Of a DNA stretch of 64,000 nucleotides, positions 34,414 through 43,908 are shown piece by piece. Position 1 is the first letter of the stretch; every line of letters starts with the position of its first letter. Source of the DNA: Io17-Chloro-G2 sp963663135 (lineage in GTDB: Bacteria; Chloroflexota; Dehalococcoidia; Lucifugimonadales; UBA3495); NCBI GenBank assembly GCA_963663135.2, contig CAXXRM010000005.1, positions 1,302,001 to 1,366,000 on the forward strand, in the 5' to 3' direction. The notes beneath the pieces are model-generated. The model made no database searches and was not told where the DNA came from. It was given only the letters and a program-made list of their open reading frames with translations. Position numbers and translations under genes: made by a program.

Positions 34414-34902
34414 TCAATAGGGGTTCTCAAAGTGTAAATAGACTGGAGCAAGTTGGTCTATGGCGTACCAGTCTGCTACTTCTGCATCCTGGCAATAGGC
34501 CAAACGCTTGCCGATATCGCTGAGCAAGTTTCCGATTTCAACGCCCATGAATTTGGGAGAAAAGGGGGTCAGGGCATATTGGGCGTCACGGAGCTTAGCT
34601 GTCCCTCCATGGCGGTTATGTCGCTCTAGGTGCAGGAGGCCAACCGCCGCCTTGATCAGTCCATGGTAAAACAAGCGCAGGGGATACCCTTCGGGCAGCC
34701 AAAGTTCTTCCAGGGTTTCGTGACATTGCCAGTATTGTGCTCGATTGAACTCGCGTATCGCTTGCCCAAACTTGGCCGGTGGATCGGACGCTACCGGCAA
34801 AAAAGGAGGCAGTCCCTCTTGGTGCAGCAATTTTATCCAATCAAGGTCCAGTTTCTGCCTTTCCCCCTTGGCAGCATACTTGGGCAGGTCGCCAGTCGAC
34901 AC
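34414..34902 (-). CDS. DUF309-family protein
   Basis: This is a 162-aa protein; GTG 34902 is chosen because AAGGAGG lies just upstream. ATG or TTG starts up to 34920 are alternatives. The diagnostic motif FNRAQYWQCHETLEELWLPEGYPLR is followed by GLIKAAVGLLHLERHNRHGGTAKL. DUF309 proteins are small helical-bundle proteins with a conserved His-Glu pair and no settled function. The gene is intact and sits upstream of the nitroreductase in the same orientation, so co-transcription is likely. Confidence 0.85.
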   Translation of the reverse strand: MSTGDLPKYAAKGERQKLDLDWIKLLHQEGLPPFLPVASDPPAKFGQAIREFNRAQYWQCHETLEELWLPEGYPLRLFYHGLIKAAVGLLHLERHNRHGGTAKLRDAQYALTPFSPKFMGVEIGNLLSDIGKRLAYCQDAEVADWYAIDQLAPVYLHFENPY

Positions 34903-35036
34903 AGAACCTCCTTGCATCAAGCCTAATGTACCAGTCCGTCTTGTCTTGATTTGGGTCTTCTACCCCCTGATGTCGGTCGGGACAATACCGTTACACGGCC
35001 CAGGAGCAGGCGCTCGCTAGGCCCATTTTGATGCCC

Positions 35037-35306
35037 TTAGCGTTGCGACGTGGTCAGGACCAACATTACGCTCCGAGCGGCCGCGGAGCCCAAGGATTTT
35101 CCCGATGCCTCCTGTTCCAAGCGTACTCCTCCGGCCAAGGCATCGTAGACGGCCAGACCGATCAGATTGCCTACCAGGGTGGATGTGCCGCCTACTGAGA
35201 AAAGACGCCACCGCCGGTGGAGGCTACGACCATCGCGTCCAAGGAAGTCCCAGTAGCCGTTGACCCTCCCTCGGTCTTTACCCCGGCCTCGAACAACGCC
35301 AGAGTT
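35037..35306 (-). pseudogene. Probable cbiZ (adenosylcobinamide amidohydrolase) C-terminal scar
   Basis: Reading inward from the IS1380 left end, the minus strand gives TLALFEAGVKTEGGSTATGT, SLDAMVVASTGGGVFSQ, a stop, then in a shifted frame GGTSTLVGNLIGLAVYDALAGGV and a TAA at 35037-35039. The order ATGT-DA-VVA-G, then AGT-TKLGELI-AVYEA, is that of CbiZ, which salvages cobinamides. The IS1380 element at 35307 removed the upstream part, and a frameshift broke the rest. The call rests on motif resemblance. Confidence 0.5.
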
Positions 35307-37025
35307 TTAGCCCGAATCCACCGAAGGTGGGCGTCGGGTCAGCGTCGTGAAGCGGTAAGAAGTTGCTCCCGTGCTTCTGGGATAATGGTTTTGAAACAGA
35401 AAACCGGTCCCAGAAAAGGAGCACCCAATAGATGCTACCACGCAACCACCCCGACCGCATCCGCATCGCCTTTGATGACCGCCGCCTGGTGGCCAATGCC
35501 GGGCTGCTCCTTCCGGCCACCCTGGCCCGGCATCTCGGCCTGCCCTAACTCGTCCAGCAACGCCTCGACCTGGGCGATGCCCCGGGGCGGGCGAACACGG
35601 GCGACAAGATGATGACCCTGGTGGCCTCCGCGCTGGCTGGGGGCGACTGCATCGACGACGCCGACGTGTTGCGCACCGGGGGGACGGCCTGCACCCTGGG
35701 CGGCACGGTCAAGGCGCCATCCACCCTGGGCACCTTCCTGCGCAGCTTCAGGTGGGGCCATGTCCGCCAACTGGACCGGGTGAGCCGCGAGTTGCTGGCC
35801 CGGGCCTGGCAGGCCGGGTCCGGCCCCAGCGACGCACCATTCACCATCGACCTCGATTCGACCATCTGCGAGACCTACGGCCTAGCCAAGGAGGGCGCCC
35901 GCCACCACGGCTACACCGGCGCTCGGGGCTATCACCCGCTGCTGGCCGTCGCCGCCGGCCCGGCGACGTGCTGATGTCCCGGCTGCGGGAGGGCCGCGCC
36001 AATACCGCCCGCGGCGCCGCCCACTTCCTGCGTGAGACGGTGGGGCGGGTGCGCTACGCCGGGGCCAGGGGACAACTCGCGGTGCGGGCCGACAGCGGCT
36101 TCTATACCCACGCCGTGGTCGCCGTCTGCCGCCGGATGGATGCCCGCTTCTCCATCACCATTCGCCAGCACAAAAGCCTGCGGAACCTGATCGAGGCGAT
36201 TCCCGAGGAGGACTGGGCGCCGGTCCCCTACTGGATGGACGGCGCCGCCGATGTGGCGGAGACCACCTACACCCCCTTCCGGACTGAGCCCGGCCCCGCA
36301 CCGGTGCGGCTCATCGTCCGGCGGGTGAAGCCCACGCCCGGTTCCCAACTGGCCCTCTTCGCCACCTACAGCTATCACGGCTTCATCACCGACCGGGACG
36401 GAGAGACCCTGGAACTGGAGGCCGACCACCGCCGCCGCGCCGAGATCGAGAACGCCATTCGAGACCTCAAGTACGGCGTCGGGCTGAACCACATGCCGTC
36501 GGGCCGCTTCGCCGCCAACGGCGCCTGGCTGGCGGTACAGGTGATGGCCCACAACCTGGCCCGCTGGACGGCACGGATCGGTCTGGGCGAGCAGATCGTG
36601 ACCACCAAGACCCTCCGGCGGCGGTTCTTCGCCCTGGCCGGGCGGCTCACCCGCTCGGCACGCCGGTTGACCCTGCATTTTCCCCGGCGCTGGCCTTGGG
36701 AGGAGCAGTTCAGCCGCGCCCTCGCCCGGCTGCAAGCGATCCCACCTCCGGCCTGACGCCGCCCGTCCGCCACTGACCCATCAACCGGCCAACCCACGTC
36801 CCCGCCAACTCGCGCCAGTCCGGTCCGCGAGCGCCTCTTGCCGTGTCCTCTCCCCGCCATCTCGCCCTGTCCAACGTCCCCAGACGGTCACAAGGTCTCC
36901 CCGCGGCGGCGGAAGACCGACACCGGCCCTATTCACCCGAAATCGTGCCCGGACCATCGCCTCCCCTTACCCCTCATCGCCCATTCCGCTGCTGTAACGT
37001 CATACCTTCGGTGGATTCGGGCTAA
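35307..37025 (+). mobile_element. IS1380-family insertion sequence
   Basis: The inverted repeats start TTAGCCCGAATCCACCGAAGG on the left and match the reverse complement at the right end (37004-37025). The element is 1.7 kb with one transposase gene. A truncated 5' copy at 29706-30011 shares the same left end. The insertion cuts a probable cbiZ gene. Confidence 0.88.
35432..36756 (+). pseudogene. IS1380-family transposase, stop plus frameshift
   Basis: The frame starts at ATG 35432 (MLPRNHPDRIRIAFDDRRL). Codon 39 is TAA (35546-35548); the partial copy at 29706 has GAA there. The frame then reads normally through the first catalytic Asp (FTIDLDSTICETYG) and ARGYHPLLAVAAG, where a single-base shift near 35965 moves it to GDVLMSRLREGRANTARG. 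The second Asp is in VRADSGFY and the Glu in EIENAIRDLKYGVGLNHMPSG. The two lesions make this copy inactive. Confidence 0.9.
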
Positions 37026-37181
37026 GGTCCAGGAGCATCGAGTGTCGGATACGAAAATCAGCAAGCCCCTGACGTATGGCACCACCAGTCAGTGCCCTAG
37101 TCAGGCCTGGAAAACCCTAATGGGATCAAAGGCACCCCCGATGCGTCATTACATCAAGTGCACATGTGGAGAACAAGAGCT

Positions 37182-38201
37182 ATGACGAGGAGCGAGAACG
37201 AAACCAACCAGGAGGTGTTTCAGTGGATTGACATGGAAGGCATCGGAGTCATGGTAGGTCATAGCGACAGACTGGAGGTAATCCGTAACGCTATGGTTGA
37301 CCTCAAGACGGTGATTGACGGTTGCCTGGTTCAGACACCCGGCAGGGATATGTTTGATACTCTTGCACGCCAGTGCTCCATATTCCTCAGGAAGATGGCA
37401 CTCGGGGATGACCGGAACCCGCCTCTGCTGGATGCCGAGAGTTGCAAGGCGCCGGGGCTAGTGTTCCACAAGCTGCGGGCTGTCCGAGGCGAGCGACAGA
37501 TCCAAACCGTTGTCCAGAACAAGATTATCAGCAGCGAAATGCATGCCACACTAAGGCATCCAGAGACCGGGGAGTTGCTGGGTGAGATGTCCCACCAGTC
37601 CGCCGATCCTTGGGAGTTCAGGATAAATACCGAGTGGCCGCTTCCGGGAATAGTGGACTGGGTCGGATTGCCAACTCGAGAGACCCCGTGGTCGGTAAGC
37701 CCGGACGGGTTGTTCGACCTCAGAACAGGCTTAGGCTATGACTGCACGCGTTGGCTGGGCCAGCAACTGGTCCTGTTCGATAACCGGACGGTTACACTGG
37801 GGAACGTCATTAGGGCAGTGGTCAACGCAGAAGGGGCACACTCCCCGCTTGTGGTACCTTTGATGCGACCACAGGACGACAGAACTATGGCTACGCCTGA
37901 CACCATTAGGAATCCGGGCGCCTACATCCTGCTTTGTGTGGTGACTTGCGGCATCACCTACGCTCACGTGATTGCCATCGAAGCCGGTGTGTACTTGTAC
38001 CTCGTGATAGCCCAGAGCGGACTTGTCGAGCAATTCATGGATGTAGACTTCGTCCCAGCCTTTCAGCTAACCGCTCCCGATACTGGCTCTCCACCTGTCC
38101 GTACCCCACTTAGATTCGAAAGTAACATCATGCTCCCATCTCGCATCAGACCGGGAGGACAGCAGGAATCACACACTATAAGGGCTCCTCGCCCACGATA
38201 A
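37182..38201 (+). CDS. Hypothetical protein of 339 aa
   Basis: I start it at ATG 37182 (MTRSENETNQEVFQWIDMEG) with GGAG ten bases upstream; an in-frame ATG at 37158 is possible. The texture is globular: GIGVMVGHSDRLEVIRNAMV, WEFRINTEWPLPGIVDWVGL, AHSPLVVPLMRPQDDR and a hydrophobic YILLCVVTCGITYAHVIAIE segment. The last 40 residues are polar. I recognise no family or catalytic motif. It lies right after the IS1380 element and before a gene-poor scarred region, so it may be passenger DNA. Confidence 0.55.
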   Translation: MTRSENETNQEVFQWIDMEGIGVMVGHSDRLEVIRNAMVDLKTVIDGCLVQTPGRDMFDTLARQCSIFLRKMALGDDRNPPLLDAESCKAPGLVFHKLRAVRGERQIQTVVQNKIISSEMHATLRHPETGELLGEMSHQSADPWEFRINTEWPLPGIVDWVGLPTRETPWSVSPDGLFDLRTGLGYDCTRWLGQQLVLFDNRTVTLGNVIRAVVNAEGAHSPLVVPLMRPQDDRTMATPDTIRNPGAYILLCVVTCGITYAHVIAIEAGVYLYLVIAQSGLVEQFMDVDFVPAFQLTAPDTGSPPVRTPLRFESNIMLPSRIRPGGQQESHTIRAPRPR

Positions 38202-39504
38202 CTTCTTGGATGTCAAAGTCTGTTCAAACGGCCCATACCCCAATCTAGAACGGGGACACGGTGCTCAAAGGATTCTACACGGACAAATTGGAAGACAAGT
38301 CAGCCCAGTGGGCGCATTCGTCAGCCCTGATTGGCCACGGTACTCTAGCATCGCTTCGGTAGGCTCACAGAGCACCCAACCACATCTCGAAGACAGTACC
38401 ACCTACCACCCACTTAGGCCCACCAAACTGGACAAAATCAAGAACCTTCACCATCAATTTCACCCTGATCCTGTAACCCTCCCCCCGCCTGGTCTGGCAG
38501 CGAAGCCTGCCACAAGATAAGCCGACGGAGTTCTCTAAAAACCCCGGCTGGCCCAGCGGGGGCTTGTGACTGATCACCGTTTGCGAAGACCGCTCAACAG
38601 GGGACCGAGGTATTCGGATCGGAGAAGCTAACCGGGGCCTTGCCGGACCGCCTCACCCACCGCCTCCACATCCTGAGGATGAACGGCGCTAGCTACCGGC
38701 TGAAGCGCCACCGGGAGAACCCCGCCCAAGCCCCGGACCAGCCGGGCGTGACACCGGCGGAGACGGGGCCGCACTCATACTCTTCGGGCAATGTTGATTG
38801 CCTCGCGCACGGACTTATCCTCAACGGGCGGAGTGTGGCATGCATCTACGATTACCTCGACGTTGCTTAATCCATCGGGTCGGCCTGCCATAAGAAAAGA
38901 CGCCCGCTGATCAGCGGGGGGCCACGTTAGCCCCTTTCCCCTTGCTTCAACCGCTACCCAGGCCGGCCTAAGGGAGTTTTGCACTTGCCTCTTGCCTCTT
39001 GGCCGTCAGGCAGTAGCGGCATGGTCTATAGATACCCAATGGGTGGTGGGCGTGTATCATTCCAATGGTGGGTAGCTACGGCACCTCTGGCGGTTGCTAC
39101 ATCGGGAAACCACCTCCTGAACCCAGCCCCAGGCATTCCACTGTTGTTCACCACGAGAACGGTCAGGGGCGGTACTCCTAGCCCCATACGGTAGACCGTA
39201 ACTAAACTGGTACCAAGCTGAAATGCGCATTTGGGGACAGGTTAAGCGCTGGGCTAAGAATGCCCTCCAGGGACTCTTGGAAGGACTTCAGGGGGTCACG
39301 TAAACAGATCTCCATCGTCCCACAAGTGTACATTCCACCTTGGATTTGGTTTAGTATCTTCTCCCCGCCGTCCTGCCGAACCGTCGTTGACACAGCCCAA
39401 GGTAGGAATTACTTTGCTGACAATCAACGGCACTGCGCCTTTCACAAGCTTTTGATGGACTGAATCTGGCGTATGCTGCGAAAAGCAGTATAAGGAGGTG
39501 GTTG
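38202..39504. other. Gene-poor scarred region
   Basis: Apart from the istB fragment at 38609-38750, no intact gene is visible. Short minus-strand frames around 38775-39170 have protein-like texture (for example WVAVEARGKGLTWPPADQ) but are interrupted by several stops, which suggests a decayed gene. The last 15 bases contain the AGGAGG site of the next gene. Confidence 0.4.
38609..38750 (+). pseudogene. IstB C-terminal remnant
   Basis: The frame reads EVFGSEKLTGALPDRLTHRL and then HILRMNGASYRLKRHRE, the conserved end of IstB-type ATPases. It resembles the tail at 43450-43570. The ATPase core is missing. It marks an excised or deleted IS21-type element. Confidence 0.75.
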
Positions 39505-40635
39505 ATGGCGGAAGTGTACCGGGCCGATCATGTGGGCAGTCTATTACGTCCCCCGGAATTGCTGGAAGCTCGAGACTCCCATGGGGCGGGACGACTGGGC
39601 TTGGAGCAACTTCGGGAAATTGAAGACCGGGCCATCCTCCAGGCTCTAGAGATGCAACGCGAGGTTGGAATCGAGGTGTTCAGCGACGGGGAGTATCGCC
39701 GTAGCTGGTTTTCCGGCGCCCTGGCCGAGTCGGTCGAGGGAGTCATCGATGATCCCGAGCCAGGTCCCATCAATCCCTGGCAGGGTACCCAGGGCCAGCT
39801 CGCCGACGCGACCACCGCGGACATTGGTTTCGCCACCCAAGTCGTGGCGGCGAAACTGCGGCAAATCCGGAGGCTGACGGCCCACGAGTCGGGATTCCTC
39901 AAGGCGCACGCGCCCGGTCCCTTTAAGATCACCATGCCCGGAGTAATGACCCGGGCCCTGGCCTGGTATAAACCCGGCTTGACCGACAGGTTTTACCCCA
40001 CGCCCTCGGACCTGGTCCAAGAGTTGGTCGAAATGCTGCAGCGCGAAGTGCAGGCGCTGCTGGACGAGGGCGTAACCTACATCCAGTTGGACTCCCTGCG
40101 TTACGTTATCGAGTTGGCGGATGTGCGCCGCCGCCAGCAACTGCTTCAGGCCGGAGAGGACTTGGACCAGGCCCTGGAGGACACTATCGCCGTCGACAAC
40201 GCCACCCTGCGAAACGCACGGCGTCCTGGCGTCACCATAGCCATGCACATGTGCCGGGGCAACAATCGCAGCGCCTGGCGTTCCGAAGGCGGCTACGATG
40301 TAGTTGCAGAGCGCGCTTTTACCTCGTTAGACGTGGACAGATTTCTGTTGGAGTATGACACCGAGCGGGCAGGGGGATTCGAACCACTCCGCTTCATGCC
40401 CCCAGACAAGGTAGTGGTGCTGGGGCTGATTAGCTCCAAAAATCCGCAGTTGGAGGCGCAAGACCAGCTCTTGCGGCGCATCGACGAAGCAGCCAGGTTC
40501 GTCCCCGTCGAGAATCTGGCGCTGAGCCCGCAATGTGGGTTCGCTTCCACGGCCCCGGGCAACATGCTGACGGCGGAAGAGCAGAAACGAAAACTGGAAC
40601 TTGTGGTGGATACTGCCAGCAAAGTTTGGGGGTAG
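39505..40635 (+). CDS. MetE-like zinc methyltransferase, paralog 1
   Basis: This 376-aa protein corresponds to the C-terminal catalytic barrel of cobalamin-independent methionine synthase (Meth_synt_2). ATG 39505 has AGGAGG six bases upstream. Substrate-loop features include RADHVGSLLRPPELL and VFSDGEYRRSWF. Zinc ligands are visible as HMC in AMHMCRGNNRS, Glu in LLEYDTERAG and Cys in LSPQCGFAS. The N-terminal half of true MetE is absent, so the folate-binding module is missing. The methyl donor and acceptor are unknown. First of three tandem genes, with 114 bp to the next. Confidence 0.88.
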   Translation: MAEVYRADHVGSLLRPPELLEARDSHGAGRLGLEQLREIEDRAILQALEMQREVGIEVFSDGEYRRSWFSGALAESVEGVIDDPEPGPINPWQGTQGQLADATTADIGFATQVVAAKLRQIRRLTAHESGFLKAHAPGPFKITMPGVMTRALAWYKPGLTDRFYPTPSDLVQELVEMLQREVQALLDEGVTYIQLDSLRYVIELADVRRRQQLLQAGEDLDQALEDTIAVDNATLRNARRPGVTIAMHMCRGNNRSAWRSEGGYDVVAERAFTSLDVDRFLLEYDTERAGGFEPLRFMPPDKVVVLGLISSKNPQLEAQDQLLRRIDEAARFVPVENLALSPQCGFASTAPGNMLTAEEQKRKLELVVDTASKVWG

Positions 40636-40749
40636 CGCCTGGACCATGAACCGATCATGTATATGATCGGCGACCCGCCCGACGTCACCGGTTCCAAGCC
40701 ATCGCAACCACCTACCAGGGCGATACCATTCGTGGCGTGGAGAACTGAC

Positions 40750-41889
40750 ATGAAGCGCAGCATCGACCGCATTCTAACGACCCACACCGGCAGCCTACCC
40801 AGGCCCATGGACCTGACGGCCATGCTGGAGGCCTTGGACTCCGGTGCTGCGCCTGACCGGAAGACCTTCGAGACCCGGGTCCGAGCGGCCGTGGCCGAGG
40901 TGGTCCGCAACCAGGTAGAGTCCGGCGTAGACGTGATTAGCGACGGCGAGCAAGGCAAGGTCGGATATTCGACTTATGTCCGGCATCGCCTCACCGGATT
41001 CCAGGGGGAAGGTTCGGTGACCACCCGGTCCGACTGGGCCGACTTCCCTGCGGCAGCCCCTCGCCAGGCCCCGACCTCTACGGTATCCCGTCCCGCCTGC
41101 GATGGCCCCATCGAGTGGAAGGACCGGGAGGCGGTGCAGACCGATACCGCCAATTTAAGGGCTGCCCTGTCAGGCTTGGAGTCAGCGGAGGCCTTTATGA
41201 CCGCCGCTTCTCCCGGCGTCATCGCCCACTTCTTGATCAACCGGTACTTTCCCAGCAGGGAAGCTTATCTGGCCCGATTGGCCGACGTGATGAAGGAAGA
41301 GTACGAAGCCATCCATCAAGCAGGCTTCTTACTCCAGGTGGACTGCCCGGATTTGGCCATGGGGCGCCACCTGAGGTTCCCAGACCTGAGCAACCAGGAG
41401 TTCTTGAAAATCGCAGAATCCAACATCGAGGTGCTGAACCACGCACTGGCAGACATACCGCCCGATAGCGTCAGAATGCACCTGTGTTGGGGTAACTACG
41501 AAGGGCCCCATCATCGGGACATTCCTTTGGAAGAAATCATTGGCGTCGTGTTGAAAGCACGCCCTCAGGCCATCTCCTTCGAGGGTGCCAACCCGAGGCA
41601 CGAACACGAGTGGGAGGTATTCCAAAGCGTCAAGATTCCCGATGACAAAATTATTATTCCCGGCGTAGTGGACTCCACGACCAACTACATCGAGCATCCG
41701 CGACTGGTGGCCCAACGAATCGTCCGGTACGCCGAATTGGTGGGCAAGGAGAATGTAATTGCCGGGTCCGACTGCGGGTTCGGCACCTTCGCCCGGTCTA
41801 ACTACACGGTGGAGCCCGAGATCGTCTGGGCCAAATTCCGGGCCATGGCTGAGGGCGCACGACTGGCCTCGGAACAGCTCTGGATCTAG
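40750..41889 (+). CDS. MetE-like zinc methyltransferase, paralog 2
   Basis: This 379-aa protein starts at ATG 40750 (MKRSIDRILTTHTGSLPRPM); the longer frame upstream is untranslated-looking. It has the family core VDVISDGEQGKVGYSTYVRHRL, then LLQVDCPDLA. Zinc ligands are HLC in RMHLCWGNYEG, Glu in ISFEGANPRHEHEW and Cys in IAGSDCGFG. It is more similar to paralog 3 than to paralog 1. It lacks the N-terminal MetE module. It probably shares an operon with its neighbours (60 bp to the next gene) and acts on a small methylated compound, which is inference. Confidence 0.88.
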   Translation: MKRSIDRILTTHTGSLPRPMDLTAMLEALDSGAAPDRKTFETRVRAAVAEVVRNQVESGVDVISDGEQGKVGYSTYVRHRLTGFQGEGSVTTRSDWADFPAAAPRQAPTSTVSRPACDGPIEWKDREAVQTDTANLRAALSGLESAEAFMTAASPGVIAHFLINRYFPSREAYLARLADVMKEEYEAIHQAGFLLQVDCPDLAMGRHLRFPDLSNQEFLKIAESNIEVLNHALADIPPDSVRMHLCWGNYEGPHHRDIPLEEIIGVVLKARPQAISFEGANPRHEHEWEVFQSVKIPDDKIIIPGVVDSTTNYIEHPRLVAQRIVRYAELVGKENVIAGSDCGFGTFARSNYTVEPEIVWAKFRAMAEGARLASEQLWI

Positions 41890-41949
41890 CTCCCGGCAAC
41901 CTATGACTATTCTTGAGCCCAGGGAGTATGACCCCGAGGAGAATAGGAT

Positions 41950-43140
41950 ATGCAACGCAGCACCAACAGAATCCTCACAACTCACGCCGGCAGGCTTCCC
42001 AACCCGAGCAACATTGGCGAAATAATGGAGGCCCGTGCCAACACCGATCAGTCAAGGTTCGATGTGTTGGTAACAGCCGCCGTTGCCGATCTGGTACGAA
42101 AGCAGAGGGAGCTGAAAAACGACGTTCACAGCGACGGAGAGTTCTGGAAAGCCCGCGATGGCAAATACTACGACAGCCGGTCGACCGGCATCGAGATGCG
42201 GCCGGTTGCGGACGACGCCCCTCCATCCATCGTTTACTTCCAACAAGAGAGACAGATGCCGGAATTCAGAGATTTCTATGATATCTATGACGCCATGGGA
42301 AATGTACCCATCCCAGGCGTTACCGCGCAACGTCAGGTAGAACGGGGGACCATCACCGGGCCCATGGAGTACCGTGGACAGGAGGCAATAAGGCACGAGA
42401 TTGAGTTGGTGAAAGCGGGCATTGCGGCAGCCGGAGCGAGTGTAGAGGATTTCTTCTTCCCTAGCCTGGGACCAGGCTGGTTGGGCCACTTTCTGTGGAA
42501 CGAATATTACCCGACGGAAGAAGAGTACGTGTATGCCATGGCAGACTTCTTCAAGGGTGACTACGAAGCTATTGTAGAGGCCGGGTTTGTTTTGCAGATA
42601 GACGATCCCGGATTGTGTGACAAGTTTGCCTTATTCGACCCACCCATAAGCATCGAAGATTTTCGCAGACACGCAGACCTGCGGATTGAAGCAACCAACT
42701 ACGCCCTCAGCAACATACCGGAGGAACGGGTACGGTACCACACTTGCTGGGGAAGCTGGCATACCCCCCACACCAACGATATCCCCTTCAGGCACGTCGT
42801 TGATCTGATGCTCAAAGTAAACGCCCAGGCCTATTCTGTGGAGGCGGCCGATGTGCGCCACCAGTTGGACTGGAAGGTCTGGGAGGACGTGAAGCTGCCC
42901 GAAGGAAAAATCTACATTCCCGGGGTCATCGCGCACAAGACAACGACCATAGAGCCGCCGGAGTTGGTTGCCGACCGAATATTGACCTACGCTCGGATAA
43001 TGGGGCGCGAAAACATAATTGCGGGCACTGATTGCGGCTACGGAAACCGGGTTTACCCGGATATTGCCTGGGCCAAGATGAGGTCAATGGCGGCCGGCGC
43101 AGAACTGGCTTCCAGCCAACTCTGGCCCCGCGCCATCTAA
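41950..43140 (+). CDS. MetE-like zinc methyltransferase, paralog 3
   Basis: This 396-aa protein has ATG 41950 with GAGGAG eight bases upstream. It shares RILTTHAGRLPNPSNI with paralog 2 (RILTTHTGSLPRP). Zinc ligands are HTC in RYHTCWGSWHTPH, Glu in YSVEAADVRHQLDWKVWEDV and Cys in IAGTDCGYGNR. The region FFFPSLGPGWLGHFLWNEYYPTEEEY lines the barrel opening. The TAA stop is followed within about ten bases by an IstB remnant, so the operon may once have extended further. Confidence 0.88.
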   Translation: MQRSTNRILTTHAGRLPNPSNIGEIMEARANTDQSRFDVLVTAAVADLVRKQRELKNDVHSDGEFWKARDGKYYDSRSTGIEMRPVADDAPPSIVYFQQERQMPEFRDFYDIYDAMGNVPIPGVTAQRQVERGTITGPMEYRGQEAIRHEIELVKAGIAAAGASVEDFFFPSLGPGWLGHFLWNEYYPTEEEYVYAMADFFKGDYEAIVEAGFVLQIDDPGLCDKFALFDPPISIEDFRRHADLRIEATNYALSNIPEERVRYHTCWGSWHTPHTNDIPFRHVVDLMLKVNAQAYSVEAADVRHQLDWKVWEDVKLPEGKIYIPGVIAHKTTTIEPPELVADRILTYARIMGRENIIAGTDCGYGNRVYPDIAWAKMRSMAAGAELASSQLWPRAI

Positions 43141-43149
43141 ACTGGCTCG

Positions 43150-43606
43150 GTGGCGCACCGGCAAGACCCACATCGCCCTGGGACTGGGCGCCTCTCCGCC
43201 TGCCAGCGGGGAATGTCAGTGGGATTCACCACCGCCCCCTCCCTGGCCCACGAACTGATGGAAACCATGGATGAGAGACGGCTGCTGAACCTGCAGAGAC
43301 AGCTTTCCCGGCTCAACCTGCTGATCGTCGACGAACTGGGATTCGTCCCACTCTCCCGCACCGGGGCGAAATTGCTCTCTGAGGTCTTCAGCCAGCGCTA
43401 CGAACGGGGCTCCATCCTGCTGACCACCAATCTCCCCTTCGACGAATGGACCGAGGTGTTCGGATCGGAGCGCCTCACCGGCCGCGTTGCTGGACCGGCT
43501 CACCCGCCACGTCCAAATAGTGGAGATGAACGGCGAAAGCTACCGCCTCAAGCTCAGGAGAGAGAACGCCGCGTCTCAAGCTCCAGACGATTCCGACGAA
43601 GAATAG
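43150..43606 (+). pseudogene. IstB remnant lacking its N-terminus
   Basis: It starts at Walker A (RTGKTHIALGLG). A one-base shift near 43190 leads into ACQRGMSVGFTTAPSLAHEL, then LLIVDELGFVPLSRTGAKLL (Walker B) and RGSILLTTNLPFDEWTEVFG. A second shift near 43483 gives LLDRLTHHVQIVEMNGESYR and a TAG at 43604-43606. About 90 N-terminal residues are missing. It is a scar of an IS21-type element different from the copy at 2341. Confidence 0.85.
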
Positions 43607-43908
43607 GCCGCACCGTCAACGCTGTCTCTTCCTGCTCCTACAACGTCGCCACTCTGCCTGATTTACTGCCGTCAGTCATCACGTCGGTGGTACACGATTC
43701 CGCCGCCCCAGTGGCCCACCTTCTCGCCGCCCTTAACCATAAATCTGAAAAGTGATTGCCCTGGCACGGCATCCAGCGCGGTTGCCCATAAGCGGGAGTT
43801 TCAGTATCCTGAACCGCACCTGCTGTAAAACGAGGATGTGCACCAAACGGAAGCAAAGGATTTGCACCGTCGGACGATTCTGGCGCCCACACCCCGGTAG
43901 CGGGAGAG

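Noticed and set aside
32827..34920. A thiazole/oxazole peptide cluster around the SagB-type protein
   Set aside because: No YcaO cyclodehydratase, leader-peptide gene or dedicated exporter is adjacent. The nitroreductase alone does not support such a cluster.
38775..39170. Minus-strand hypothetical gene
   Set aside because: Protein-like stretches occur, but stops interrupt each frame and no family was recognised, so it is left as decayed sequence.
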